Positions 8,578 to 16,805 of a DNA stretch of 64,000 nucleotides are shown here, piece after piece. The stretch lies in the NCBI RefSeq assembly GCF_003234655.2, contig NZ_CP126271.1, positions 434,001 to 498,000 of the forward strand, read 5' to 3'. The stretch's first letter is position 1, and each line of letters begins with the position of its first letter. Under the pieces are notes generated by a model. It was not told the DNA's origin. It ran no database searches and was given only the letters and a program-made list of their open reading frames with translations. Source of the stretch: Curtobacterium sp. MCLR17_007. GTDB lineage: Bacteria; Actinomycetota; Actinomycetes; Actinomycetales; Microbacteriaceae. The position numbers were made by a program, and so were the translations under genes.

Positions 8578-10158
8578 CTACCCGGCCCGCGTGCCCAGCT
8601 CGATCCGCTCGTCGAGCCCGAGGCGCTCCAGGAACGTGTCGTCGTGACTGACGACGACCAGCGCGCCGCGGTAGGCCCCGAGCGCGTCCACCAGCTGGTC
8701 GACGCTCGTCAGGTCGAGGTCGTTCGTGGGCTCGTCGAGGACCAGCAGCTGCGGTGGCGGGTCCGCCAGCACCAGCCCGGCCAGGGCGACGCGGAAGCGC
8801 TCCCCGCCGGACAGCGCACCGGCGGGGCGGTCGACGGTGTCCCCACGCACCAGGAACCGCGCGAGCCGGTTCCGCAGCTCGCCGGTCGACACGTCGGGGG
8901 CCCGGCGCCGGACGTTCTCGAGCACGGTGGCGGCGTCGTCGAGGGAGTCCTTCCGCTGCGGCAGGTAGGCGATGTGCTCGACGTGGGCGACGGCTCCGGT
9001 GTCCGGCAGCGGGTGCTCCCGCGCGCCGGGGTCCCCGACCAGCTGCTCGAGCAGGGTCGTCTTGCCGACACCGTTGTCCCCGCCGACGGCGATCCGCTCG
9101 GGCCCCTGCACGATGCTCTGCCGGCCGCGCACCGTGATCGTGGCGATCCGCCGTGACGCCGGCACCCGCGGGTCGGGCAGCTCGACGTGGATCGACTCGT
9201 CGTCCCGCAGCCGGAGTTCGGCCTCGCGCTTGGTCGCCAGCGCGGAGGCCTCGTCGTCGGCATGACCCGTCCGGAGCCGCCCGGCCGTCTCCTCGGCGCG
9301 CTTGCGCATCTCGTTCCGGAACATCGCGGGCATCGACCGCCCGGCCTTCTCGCCCGCCTTTGCACGGCGGGCGATGGTCGTCTCGGCCTCGATGCGCTGC
9401 CGTTTCTCGGCCCGGTGGCGCTGGGCGGCGACCCGCACCTCGCGTTCGACGGCGGCCTGCTGCACGGCCAGGTGCTCCTCGAAGGCCGAGAACGTGCCCC
9501 CGAACACCGTCATCGCGCCGGCGCGCAGCTCCGCCACCTCGTCGACGTGCTCGAGCAGCTCGCGGTCGTGGCTGACGACGACCAGCGTCCCGCGCCACGC
9601 GTCGACCACGTCGAGCAGCATCGCGCGTGCACGTCGGTCGAGGTTGTTCGTCGGTTCGTCGAGGAACGCGATCGGCAGTCCGCGGAGACGGATCCCGGCG
9701 ACCGCGACGAGCACGGCCTGACCCCCGGACAGCGTGGCGACCGGTCGGCCCAGGTCGCTGCCGATGCCCAGGTCGGCGACGGCCAGGGCCGCGCGCTCCT
9801 CGACGTCCCACGCGTCGCCGAGGGCGTCGAAGTGCGCCGGGTCGGCGTCGCCGCCCAGGATCGCGTGCAGGGCGCGCAGCTGCGGGCCGACGCCGAGCAG
9901 GTCGGCGACCGTGTCATCGGGACCGGTGTCGAGCCGCTGGGGGAGCAGGTCGACGGGACCCGACGTCGTGACGGTGCCCGTCGTGGGCTGGAGCCGGCCG
10001 GTGACCAGCCGGACGAGCGTGGATTTGCCGGCCCCGTTCCTCCCGACCAGTCCGGTCCGGCCGGAGCCGAAGGCGGTGGTGAGGTGGTCGAGCGCGACGG
10101 CGCCGTCGGGCCAGGTGAAGCTGAGGTCGTGCAGGACGACGGATGGGCTGGTGGGCAT
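8578..10158 (-). CDS. ABC-F family ATPase
   Basis: 526-residue soluble protein with two ABC domains and no membrane segment. Domain 1 has Walker A GRNGAGKST (near residue 37), LSGGQ and the Walker B region FLDEPTNNLD; domain 2 has GGDNGVGKT, LSGGERFRVAL and VLDEPTNDLD. A charged linker of about 80 residues joins them. ABC-F proteins bind the ribosomal E site; some relieve antibiotic stalling and others tune translation. ATG 10158 is preceded by GGGGAG at 8 bp. A structured leader with a possible 12-codon ORF lies upstream, which favours the antibiotic-resistance type, but that is inference. Confidence 0.88.
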   Translation of the reverse strand: MPTSPSVVLHDLSFTWPDGAVALDHLTTAFGSGRTGLVGRNGAGKSTLVRLVTGRLQPTTGTVTTSGPVDLLPQRLDTGPDDTVADLLGVGPQLRALHAILGGDADPAHFDALGDAWDVEERAALAVADLGIGSDLGRPVATLSGGQAVLVAVAGIRLRGLPIAFLDEPTNNLDRRARAMLLDVVDAWRGTLVVVSHDRELLEHVDEVAELRAGAMTVFGGTFSAFEEHLAVQQAAVEREVRVAAQRHRAEKRQRIEAETTIARRAKAGEKAGRSMPAMFRNEMRKRAEETAGRLRTGHADDEASALATKREAELRLRDDESIHVELPDPRVPASRRIATITVRGRQSIVQGPERIAVGGDNGVGKTTLLEQLVGDPGAREHPLPDTGAVAHVEHIAYLPQRKDSLDDAATVLENVRRRAPDVSTGELRNRLARFLVRGDTVDRPAGALSGGERFRVALAGLVLADPPPQLLVLDEPTNDLDLTSVDQLVDALGAYRGALVVVSHDDTFLERLGLDERIELGTRAG

Positions 10159-10219
10159 GGAGGTGTCTCCCCGGTGTCGATGCTGGGCGCACGACACCGA
10201 CCCACCGCGGTGCGGTGGA

Positions 10220-10286
10220 GCGCCCGACGGGGCGCGCGATCACGGTGTCAGCGCGAGGGCTGAGCAGAACCGGTGATCGACAGCAA
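10220..10286 (-). promoter_or_regulatory. Possible attenuation leader of the ABC-F gene
   Basis: On the minus strand a 12-codon ORF (TTG at 10286, TGA at 10250-10248; peptide MLSITGSAQPSR) follows GGAAGAAG at suitable spacing. It lies largely within an inverted repeat, 10238-10278 (GATCAC-GGT against ACCGGTGATC, with an inner TCAGC/GCTGA stem), and is followed by a 6-bp GCGCCC/GGGCGC stem (10220-10235). This layout resembles leader-peptide control of ABC-F genes, but no T-tract or known leader sequence is seen. Confidence 0.35.
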
Positions 10287-10437
10287 TCCGTCTTCTTCCG
10301 TCGGGGTCCCCCCGTGTCCGTGACCCGAACCGGCGGTCGGTCTCCCACCCCGCTGCTCCGCGGTCACGACGGAGTGGATCCACCGTAAGCCGCGGTCGGG
10401 TGGCGACGCAAGCACTCGACCATGACAGGGTGGAGTC

Positions 10438-10860
10438 ATGCCCGAGAACCTGCTGCCGACCCCGTCCGCCAACCCGGAGACCCTGCTGCCCGCCGACCCC
10501 GAGGTCGACGCCGCCCTGGCCGCTGACGCCCCGGTCGCGAGCGTCGTCGTGGCGCACCCGTCGTCGAGCCTGGCGTGGGCGCTCCTGGCCGACGAGGCCT
10601 GGGACCGCGGCGCGACGCTTGAGTCCTACGCCTACGCCCGGGTCGGGTACCACCGTGGTCTGGACGCGCTGCGGCGCGCCGGCTGGCGGGGAGTCGGACC
10701 GGTGCCGTGGTCGCACGAGCCGAACCGCGGGGTGCTGCGCTCCCTGTTCGCGCTGCGCCGGGCCGCGGTCGCGATCGACGAACCGGGCGAGCCCGAGCGC
10801 CTGACGGTGTTCCTGGACGGGGCTGACCCCACGGTGATCCCTGCGCTGAGCGGGCGGTAG
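10438..10860 (+). CDS. DUF3151 domain protein
   Basis: 140-residue conserved actinobacterial protein of unknown function. The family segments are clear: ENLLP at the N-terminus, AHPSSSLAWALLA near residue 38, YAYARVGYHRGLDALRRAGW near residue 62, and VPWSHEPNRG near residue 88. No catalytic motif is evident. ATG 10438 is preceded by CAGGGT (10426-10431) and a weak GGTGGAG. The 3' end is overlapped by 229 bp by an open frame on the other strand that belongs to the polysaccharide polymerase/ligase gene. Confidence 0.8.
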   Translation: MPENLLPTPSANPETLLPADPEVDAALAADAPVASVVVAHPSSSLAWALLADEAWDRGATLESYAYARVGYHRGLDALRRAGWRGVGPVPWSHEPNRGVLRSLFALRRAAVAIDEPGEPERLTVFLDGADPTVIPALSGR

Positions 10861-12236
10861 TCCGCGCCGGCGCCGCCCACGGCCGGCGCGGTGCATTCCG
10901 CCGGCGCGTTGCATTCCGCTGGTGTGCTGCGTGCCGCTGAGGTGCTGCGTGCCCCTGAGGTGCTGCCTGTCGCTGGGGTGCTCAGGGCAGCCGCCACGAG
11001 CAGGCCGAGGAAGAGCAGCCCCGGCCGGTCACTCTCGATCCAGTTGAACCCCGCTGCGGACGTCGCCAGTGCGGTGAGCCCGGCGGCGGCGGCCAGCGAA
11101 CCGCCCCGGACCGCGATCCACACCGCGGTGCCGACGAGGGCGGCGATGAGCACCAGGCCGGGGACGCCGATGCTCAGCAGCAGCTGGAACCACGAGTTCT
11201 CGACGACCGTGGGAACGCCGAGGCGTTGCAGCAGCAGGTTCGACGTGCCGGGCCCGGAACCGAGGTGCGCGTTCCGGCCGGAGGCGGCCCACACGACGGG
11301 ACCGAGTTCGTCCCGGGCGCGCGCCGAGGCCACGCCGTTCGAGGACACCAGGCGGGCCTGGAACACGGGCGACAGCGCGGTCACCAGCACGCCGACCCCG
11401 ACACCGACGAGCGCGAGCAGGTGCCGACCGCTCACCTGCTGCATCGGCGACGACCCCGCCGACCGTGCGCCGCGTGCACGACGGGCACGACCGACACGAC
11501 CGAGGGCCGGTCCGACGGCGATGACCGCCACGCCGAGCGCGACCGCGAGCAGCCCACCACGGCTGATCGTGAGCGAGAGCCCGACCATCGCGAGCGCCGC
11601 TGCGACGAGCTGTCGCCGCTGGCCGTGCTGCACGTAGAGCCCCACCGCGATCGCGGCACCCGTGGCGAAGAACATCGCGTTGTTGAGCGGGTGCCCGAGC
11701 GTGGTCGTGATGCGGTAGTCGCTCCAGTACTGCACGATCGGGTAGTCGCCGCTGGCGAACACGCGGCCGTAGACCGGGTTGGCGCGCAGGACCCGCTCGA
11801 CGATCCCGAACGCGCCGAGGACGGCACTCAGCGCGGCCCAGGTCTCGAGGAGACTGCGCGCCTCGTGGGCGGGCAGACGGTGCCCGAGTGCGGGCAGCAG
11901 GACCAGCAGGCCGAACGCCACCGACCAGCCCACGCCGCGCTGCACCGAGATGCCGAGCACCAGTGCGACCACCAGCCACACCGCGACACACGCACCGATC
12001 ACCACGATCGAGCGCGACGGTGGTCGGAGGGCACGGCGGTCGCGGCGCAGGAGCCAGACGAGCACGACGACCGCGGCGGGGCTGACGACCGTCAGGACGT
12101 CGGGAACCGGCAACCGTCCGACGGGCAGCAGCACGGTCACCGCGAGCGCCACAGGCAGGAGTGCGCTCGGCGGGACCATCGTGAGGACCACCGCGGACAC
12201 GGCGACGAGGCTGAGGAGCGTGACGACGGTCAACAC
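10632..12236 (-). CDS. O-antigen ligase/polymerase-like membrane protein (Wzy type)
   Basis: 534-residue membrane protein with about ten to twelve hydrophobic helices and the Wzy_C signature region ISRGGLLAVALG followed later by GSGPGTSN. It should polymerise or ligate lipid-linked glycan repeats outside the membrane. GTG 12236 overlaps the flippase stop. The hydrophobic part ends near base 10985; beyond it the frame encodes six hexapeptide repeats (bases 10982-10875) and then about 80 residues antisense to the DUF3151 gene. That last part may not be a natural product; the authentic stop could have been lost. Last gene of the five-gene EPS operon. Confidence 0.75.
   Translation of the reverse strand: MLTVVTLLSLVAVSAVVLTMVPPSALLPVALAVTVLLPVGRLPVPDVLTVVSPAAVVVLVWLLRRDRRALRPPSRSIVVIGACVAVWLVVALVLGISVQRGVGWSVAFGLLVLLPALGHRLPAHEARSLLETWAALSAVLGAFGIVERVLRANPVYGRVFASGDYPIVQYWSDYRITTTLGHPLNNAMFFATGAAIAVGLYVQHGQRRQLVAAALAMVGLSLTISRGGLLAVALGVAVIAVGPALGRVGRARRARGARSAGSSPMQQVSGRHLLALVGVGVGVLVTALSPVFQARLVSSNGVASARARDELGPVVWAASGRNAHLGSGPGTSNLLLQRLGVPTVVENSWFQLLLSIGVPGLVLIAALVGTAVWIAVRGGSLAAAAGLTALATSAAGFNWIESDRPGLLFLGLLVAAALSTPATGSTSGARSTSAARSTPAECNAPAECTAPAVGGAGADYRPLSAGITVGSAPSRNTVRRSGSPGSSIATAARRSANRERSTPRFGSCDHGTGPTPRQPARRSASRPRWYPTRA
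10875..10982 (-). repeat. Six-unit 18-bp tandem repeat encoding hexapeptides
   Basis: Six contiguous degenerate 18-bp units. On the minus strand they read STPATG, STSGAR, STSAAR, STPAEC, NAPAEC, TAPAVG in the frame of the polymerase/ligase gene. The pattern Ser/Thr/Asn-x-Pro/Ser-Ala/Gly-x-x suggests slippage-driven growth of a flexible tail after the last membrane helix. Confidence 0.75.
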
Positions 12237-13438
12237 GGTGTCACCGCAGGCCCACGCGGGACGGTGAGCATGAGGAACCAGCACGTGACCGTCAGGAGCA
12301 TCGCCAGCGCGACCCCGACGGCGCCCAGGAGCACCGCGCCCACGCCGCCGGCACTGACCGCGACGACGAGTGCGCCGGCGGACGCGACAGCGATCCGGGC
12401 GTGGTGGTGGGCCGCGAACAGGAGCTGTACCTTCACAGCGACGAGGACAGCGAGTGCGGACGACCCGATGAGCGGCAGAGCAGTCGCCCATGCGAAGCCG
12501 AGTCCGGGGCCGAAGACCACGGGGACGAGCGCGGGAGCGACCGCGCACATGACGCCCGCCGCGAGGATGAACGCGGTCCCCAACCACACGAGGCTCCCGC
12601 GCGGGAACCGCCCGTCGACCGAGGTCTGCAGCATCCGGTTGGCCGCCGCCTTGTAGCCGATGGCGATGGCGGTGAGGGCCTCGCACAGCCGCATCGTCGG
12701 GACGACAGCCGCGACGATCTCCGGGCCGGCGACGGCGGACAGCCACAGCACGCCGCTCTGGCCCAGTGCGAACCACGTCGCGCTCACACCGGCTCCGGCC
12801 ACGACCGCGAGCCAGCGACGTCGTCCGGCTGGACGGTCCGGGGTGCCTGTGACGGGCAACGGGCGGGCGCGCACGACCGCGAGCAAGGCGAGTCCGCTCA
12901 CGCCGACACCGACGACGCTGACCGCGGTGAGGAAGGACGCCAGGGTGCCGTCGGCGACGAGCGCGGCACCGGCGCGGCCTGTGGGCAGCACGAGCAGGGC
13001 CAGCGCCGCACCGACCACGGGACGGTCGAGGCCGCGCAGGAGGCTCATCGCCACCACCGGCGCCGCTGCGGTCACCCCGACCGACAGACCGAGCGCGGGG
13101 ACGGCCGCGGGACCGGGTGCCACCAGCGCGACGACGACGAGGGCCGTGCCCACCGCCGCGAGCACGCCGACGGTCCACGTCACGCGCGACCACGTCCGAC
13201 CGGGCGTGGTGCCGACGGAGGTCGCGATGAGGTCGGACGGGGCTGAGCCGACCAGGTTCGCACTGGCGACCGCGAGGCCGAGCACGACCGAGAACGTCCC
13301 GAACTCCTCGATCGACAACCGACGCGCCGCGGGGACGAGGAGCAGCAGTGCCAGAACGCGCGAGGCGATCGACATGCCGGTGACCGCCGACCCGGTGAGT
13401 CCCCGACGCAGGAGCGCGGGGAGCGCCGCACTCGTCAC
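12230..13438 (-). CDS. Polysaccharide flippase (Wzx-like, MOP superfamily)
   Basis: 402-residue membrane protein with about twelve predicted helices and the N-terminal RRLSIEEFGTFSVVLG segment typical of oligosaccharide flippases. It would move undecaprenyl-linked oligosaccharide across the membrane before polymerisation. GTG 13438 forms a GTGA overlap with the upstream ALG13-like gene and its own stop overlaps the polymerase/ligase start. No catalytic residues are expected; the call rests on topology, the N-terminal motif and context between glycosyltransferases and a Wzy-like protein. Confidence 0.78.
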   Translation of the reverse strand: MTSAALPALLRRGLTGSAVTGMSIASRVLALLLLVPAARRLSIEEFGTFSVVLGLAVASANLVGSAPSDLIATSVGTTPGRTWSRVTWTVGVLAAVGTALVVVALVAPGPAAVPALGLSVGVTAAAPVVAMSLLRGLDRPVVGAALALLVLPTGRAGAALVADGTLASFLTAVSVVGVGVSGLALLAVVRARPLPVTGTPDRPAGRRRWLAVVAGAGVSATWFALGQSGVLWLSAVAGPEIVAAVVPTMRLCEALTAIAIGYKAAANRMLQTSVDGRFPRGSLVWLGTAFILAAGVMCAVAPALVPVVFGPGLGFAWATALPLIGSSALAVLVAVKVQLLFAAHHHARIAVASAGALVVAVSAGGVGAVLLGAVGVALAMLLTVTCWFLMLTVPRGPAVTPC

Positions 13439-13956
13439 GCCAGGCTCCCGAGCACGGTCCACACGTCGCGTCGGAACCGGCGTTCGTTGTCGCGGGCGAC
13501 CCGCAGGGCGGACTCGATGCGTCGTCGACGTGCCGGTGTCCCTGCCGCCGACTCAGCGGCCAGGGCGGGCACCAGGCGGTCCGCGTGCCCGAGGTCGGTC
13601 GCGTGTCCGAGCTCGACCAGCGCGGATGCGAACCGCACCTGGTGGTCGTCGACGTGTTCACCGGCAGAGGGTGTGCGTCCGAGGACCATCGGCCACGTCC
13701 CCGCCTCGAGCGCGCCGAACACGTTGCCGGGACTCGACTGCGACACGAGGACGTCCGCCCAGTCCAGCGCCGCACGCATGGCGCTGGCGTCGAGGTAGTC
13801 GGCCGCGCGGACGCGGTCGTCGACGAGGGTCCATCGACCGACGCCGAACTGCACCACCCATTCGTCCTCCGGCCGCGCGACGACGGCGTCGGCGACGGCG
13901 TCGAGCAGCCGCTGGAACGGCTGCTCGTGCGTCCCGACCGAGACCATGACCCTCAC
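13435..13956 (-). CDS. ALG13/PssE-like glycosyltransferase subunit (GT28 C-terminal domain)
   Basis: 173-residue protein equal to the C-terminal, nucleotide-sugar binding half of a GT28 enzyme. It begins VSVGTHEQPFQRLL, the standard PssE/ALG13 opening, and contains the donor-binding stretch SQSSPGNVFGALEAG near residues 74-88 and H-x-x-D-DHQ downstream. It must pair with the membrane-anchoring ALG14-like subunit encoded immediately upstream to form one active transferase. GTG 13956 overlaps that gene's stop; ATG 13947 is an alternative start. Donor and acceptor sugars are unknown. Confidence 0.83.
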   Translation of the reverse strand: MRVMVSVGTHEQPFQRLLDAVADAVVARPEDEWVVQFGVGRWTLVDDRVRAADYLDASAMRAALDWADVLVSQSSPGNVFGALEAGTWPMVLGRTPSAGEHVDDHQVRFASALVELGHATDLGHADRLVPALAAESAAGTPARRRRIESALRVARDNERRFRRDVWTVLGSLA

Positions 13957-14408
13957 TTGCTCCTCCTGACGACCGAGCGGCGGGGGAACCCGTCGAGTTG
14001 CCCGGTCCACTGCGCGATGAACCGGTCGGTCACCGGACGGACCAGGCGTGCGGTGAGCGTCGGGTTGTCGATGCGGTCGACGCACTCCACGAAGACGTTG
14101 GTCGTGCGGAACAGCACCTTGCCCACCCAGAAGAACGGGACGGCCGCCGCGGCGCCGCTGCTGACGACCAGGTCCGGGCGCTCGGCGCGCAGGGTGCGGA
14201 CCGCGATGACGAGGTTCGCGACGAGTGCCTTGATGCTGCGGTTCGTCGGCCAGAAGAGCCCGTGCACGCGGAACCCGGCGAGCTTCGGGAGCGCGTCCGG
14301 CTTGCGGAAGGTCGCGAACGCCACGTCGACGTCGTCCGGCGCAGGCATGAGGGCGAGCAGTTGGTCGAGGTGTCCGCCGCTGCTGCAGACGAAGAGCACC
14401 CGGGTCAT
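13953..14408 (-). CDS. ALG14/PssD-like glycosyltransferase subunit
   Basis: 151-residue ALG14-type protein: N-terminal VLFVCSSGGHLDQLLAL (residues 4-20), SSGAAAAVPFF near residue 80 and VECVDRID near residue 104. It is the acceptor-binding, membrane-recruiting half of a split GT28 enzyme whose other half is the next gene. ATG 14408 forms an ATGA overlap with the preceding GT4 gene. Split PssD/PssE pairs usually add the second sugar of an exopolysaccharide repeat; that role is inferred from family and context. Confidence 0.85.
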   Translation of the reverse strand: MTRVLFVCSSGGHLDQLLALMPAPDDVDVAFATFRKPDALPKLAGFRVHGLFWPTNRSIKALVANLVIAVRTLRAERPDLVVSSGAAAAVPFFWVGKVLFRTTNVFVECVDRIDNPTLTARLVRPVTDRFIAQWTGQLDGFPRRSVVRRSK

Positions 14409-15502
14409 CGGCCGGCCTCGGCGGCGCGCGCTTCCCACATCGTCACCGCGGTGTCCACGGTGAACGGGCTGATGTGGTCGTCGAAGTCCCGGAGAGGTGG
14501 CCGTGGTGCCGTGCGCGCGGCGGCGATGGCGTCCGTCAGGGCGTCGACGTCGCCGACGGGGACGGTGCGCAGGAGCTCGGGGCGGTCACCGAGGGATCGA
14601 CGCATCTCAGCCGGGCCGATCGCCTCGGCCGCGATGACCGGGGTGCCGACGGCCATCGCCTCGAGGAGGACGATGCCCCATGCCTCGCTGCGGGCGCTGT
14701 GGACGAGGACGTCGGCCGCGGCCATCGAACCGTAGGGGTTGGCCCGGCCGCCCTCGACCTCGACACGCACGTGCCCGGACTGCGTCGCCCGACGGGAGAG
14801 CTCGCGGGCGAGGGGGCCCTCGCCGACGACGCGCCAGCGCACCGGGGCACCGAGGCGTTCGAGCGCCTGCCACGTCACGTCGAGGCCCTTGCGGGGGATG
14901 AGGCTGCCGACGGACGCGACCGTGAAGGTGCCGTCGCGGTCGACGGGGGCTTCGGCCGCCAGCCGACGCACGGCCACGGGGTCGATCGTGCTCGGGATGA
15001 CGGCTGGACGGCGACGGAGCCCGTAGACGTCGACCATCGACGAGGCCACGGTCTCCGTGTTGGCCGAGAGGAGCGGGCGTGACCGGAACACCTGACGGAT
15101 GAGGTGCTGCTTGACGCGGCCGAACCGGATGTACGAGGCGTGGTCGCGCGGGTCGAGGTCCTCGCAGTGGTTGACCACGTGGTGCCGGAGCGCCGGCAGC
15201 TGGTCGATCATGGCGCAGGCGAGGATCGACGACCACAGCTTGACCACGACGAACGACGGGCGCATGCGTCGCAGGACAGCGAGGAGCCGCCGGGCGACCT
15301 CGGGGGTGGCCAGGTGGCTCTCGAGCCCCAGGGCGTGGACCCGCACGCGCGTGTCCAGGGTCGGGACGAGACCGCCGGTCCCGGTGTGCAGCACGAGCGA
15401 CACGTCGTGGCCCCGCTCGACGAGCGCGTTCGCGACGGAGACCGTCTGACGTTCCGCGCCGCCGAACCGCAGATGTGGCTGGACGAAGACGAATGCTGAC
15501 AT
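14405..15502 (-). CDS. GT4 family glycosyltransferase
   Basis: 365-residue GT-B enzyme. It opens FVQPHLRFGGAERQTV (GGAE motif near residues 13-16), carries VGSLIPRKGLD near residue 190 and the donor-binding E-x7-E region SEAWGIVLLEAMAVGTPVIA near residue 260. ATG 15502 has CGGAGG at 5 bp. It is the first gene of a five-gene operon in which every stop overlaps the next start, and it is preceded by an AT-rich promoter island (about 15520-15560). Retaining activity on an activated sugar is expected; substrate unknown. Confidence 0.88.
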   Translation of the reverse strand: MSAFVFVQPHLRFGGAERQTVSVANALVERGHDVSLVLHTGTGGLVPTLDTRVRVHALGLESHLATPEVARRLLAVLRRMRPSFVVVKLWSSILACAMIDQLPALRHHVVNHCEDLDPRDHASYIRFGRVKQHLIRQVFRSRPLLSANTETVASSMVDVYGLRRRPAVIPSTIDPVAVRRLAAEAPVDRDGTFTVASVGSLIPRKGLDVTWQALERLGAPVRWRVVGEGPLARELSRRATQSGHVRVEVEGGRANPYGSMAAADVLVHSARSEAWGIVLLEAMAVGTPVIAAEAIGPAEMRRSLGDRPELLRTVPVGDVDALTDAIAAARTAPRPPLRDFDDHISPFTVDTAVTMWEARAAEAGR

Positions 15503-15514
15503 GGGGCCCTCCGG

Positions 15515-15560
15515 GTGATCGGTATTCACATATTACACGCTTGAATATCGAATACGGAAG
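15515..15560 (-). promoter_or_regulatory. AT-rich promoter island of the EPS operon
   Basis: A markedly AT-rich stretch in GC-rich surroundings. On the minus strand it reads GTATTC-GATATTC, then TAATAT (a good -10), then GTGAATAC; the outer GTATTC and GAATAC form an inverted repeat. It lies just upstream of the ribosome-binding site of the GT4 gene. Confidence 0.5.
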
Positions 15561-15582
15561 GGGTGTCGCCCCCGCAAGCCGA

Positions 15583-15614
15583 AGCGGCGCCCACTCCGAG
15601 GAGCGGACGCCGCT
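15583..15614 (-). terminator. Hairpin terminator after the methyltransferase gene
   Basis: Inverted repeat AGCGGCG / CGCCGCT with an inner CTCC-GA-GGAG stem, 26 bp beyond the methyltransferase stop at 15640. Without a T-tract; terminator role inferred. Confidence 0.45.
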
Positions 15615-15639
15615 GTGGGCCGGGGGTCGTGACGGGCGC

Positions 15640-16788
15640 TCAGCGAGCCCGCGACGCGGTGACGGTGTACTTCGGGGTGCGGGTGACCTGCCGCGTCTCA
15701 CCGACGATCCGCTCGAGCACCGGCCGGTAACGCAGGTGCGAGTTCCAGACGCACCACAGCTCACCGCCGGCCTGCAGGATCGTCGCTGCGTTCCGGAACA
15801 TCGCCTCGGCTGCGTCGGTGGACACCGCGCTGTCCGCGTGGAACGGCGGGTTGCACACCACCAGCTGCGCTGACCCGGCGTCGAGCTCGTCGCCCGCGTC
15901 GGTCCGCAGGACGCGGACCCGGTCGTCGACGCCGTTCACGAGGGCGGTGGCCCTGGTCGAGGCGACCGCGATGGCGGACACGTCCGTCGCGACCACCTTG
16001 AGTGCCGGACGGCGACGGGCGAGGACCGTGGCGACCACGCCGTTCCCGCAGCCCATGTCGACGGCCACGCGGGCGGTCGGCACGGCCTGGTCCACCACGT
16101 CGAGCAACACCCGCGTGCCGAGGTCGAGCGACGCCCCGGCGAACACCCCGCCATGCGCGACGAGCGTGAGCCCGAGTTCGTCGACGTGCACGTGCTTCGG
16201 CCACGGCGAGGTCAGCGCCGCCCGGTTCGCGGCGGCCTGCAGCGGGTCCTGCGCGACGAGCAGCCGGGACTTCCCGCGCCCACGGGTCGCGACGACGTCG
16301 CCGAAGGACCGCCGGAGGACGTCGTTCTGGGACAGCGTCATGTGCTTCGTCTGCCCGCCGCACAGCAGCACCACGTCCGGGGCAGCGAAGCGGGCGACGG
16401 CCCGCGCCACCTCGTCGAGCCGGTCGAGGGACTTGGACAGCCGGAGCAGCACGAGCCGGACGTCGCGGAAGGCGTCCTGCAGCGAGTCCGGGTGGTGGAA
16501 CCCGCGCCGCCCGAACGTGCCCGCGTTCGCTTCGAGGGCACGTTCGGCGGTCAGGGAGTCCTGTACGACCCGGACGTCGGCGGCGCCGTGCACGGTGAGC
16601 AGCCCCAGGGTCAGGACGCCGTTGCGATCGTCGACGACCGCGACCTCGCCCGGCTGCCGGAGCGCGTCCCCGTGCACGTGCGGCGCCTCGTCCAGCAGGA
16701 ACCGGTCGGTGCCGTCGATGGTGACGAGGTCGGGCTCGTCGGCATCGGGGTCGCGCCGGAACACCGCGGCGAAGTCGAACGTGGGCAT
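15640..16788 (-). CDS. rRNA guanine-N2 methyltransferase, RsmC/RlmG-like
   Basis: 382-residue class I SAM-dependent methyltransferase with the RsmC/RlmG architecture: a degenerate N-terminal half, a C-terminal catalytic half with SAM motif VDMGCGNGVVA near residue 243 and the catalytic NPPFH motif near residues 314-318. NPPF/Y proteins of this type methylate guanine N2 in rRNA. Total length matches RlmG (about 375 residues). ATG 16788 lies 6 bp downstream of TAGGTT (minus strand 16800-16795) without a Shine-Dalgarno, so a leaderless transcript is likely. Confidence 0.82.
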   Translation of the reverse strand: MPTFDFAAVFRRDPDADEPDLVTIDGTDRFLLDEAPHVHGDALRQPGEVAVVDDRNGVLTLGLLTVHGAADVRVVQDSLTAERALEANAGTFGRRGFHHPDSLQDAFRDVRLVLLRLSKSLDRLDEVARAVARFAAPDVVLLCGGQTKHMTLSQNDVLRRSFGDVVATRGRGKSRLLVAQDPLQAAANRAALTSPWPKHVHVDELGLTLVAHGGVFAGASLDLGTRVLLDVVDQAVPTARVAVDMGCGNGVVATVLARRRPALKVVATDVSAIAVASTRATALVNGVDDRVRVLRTDAGDELDAGSAQLVVCNPPFHADSAVSTDAAEAMFRNAATILQAGGELWCVWNSHLRYRPVLERIVGETRQVTRTPKYTVTASRAR

Positions 16789-16805
16789 CCGCCCAACCTA
16801 CCCAG

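Noticed and set aside
15640..16788. Methyltransferase considered a DNA methylase of a restriction or phage-defence system
   Set aside because: The NPPFH motif, two-half architecture and length fit RsmC/RlmG rRNA enzymes, and no restriction or defence gene is adjacent.
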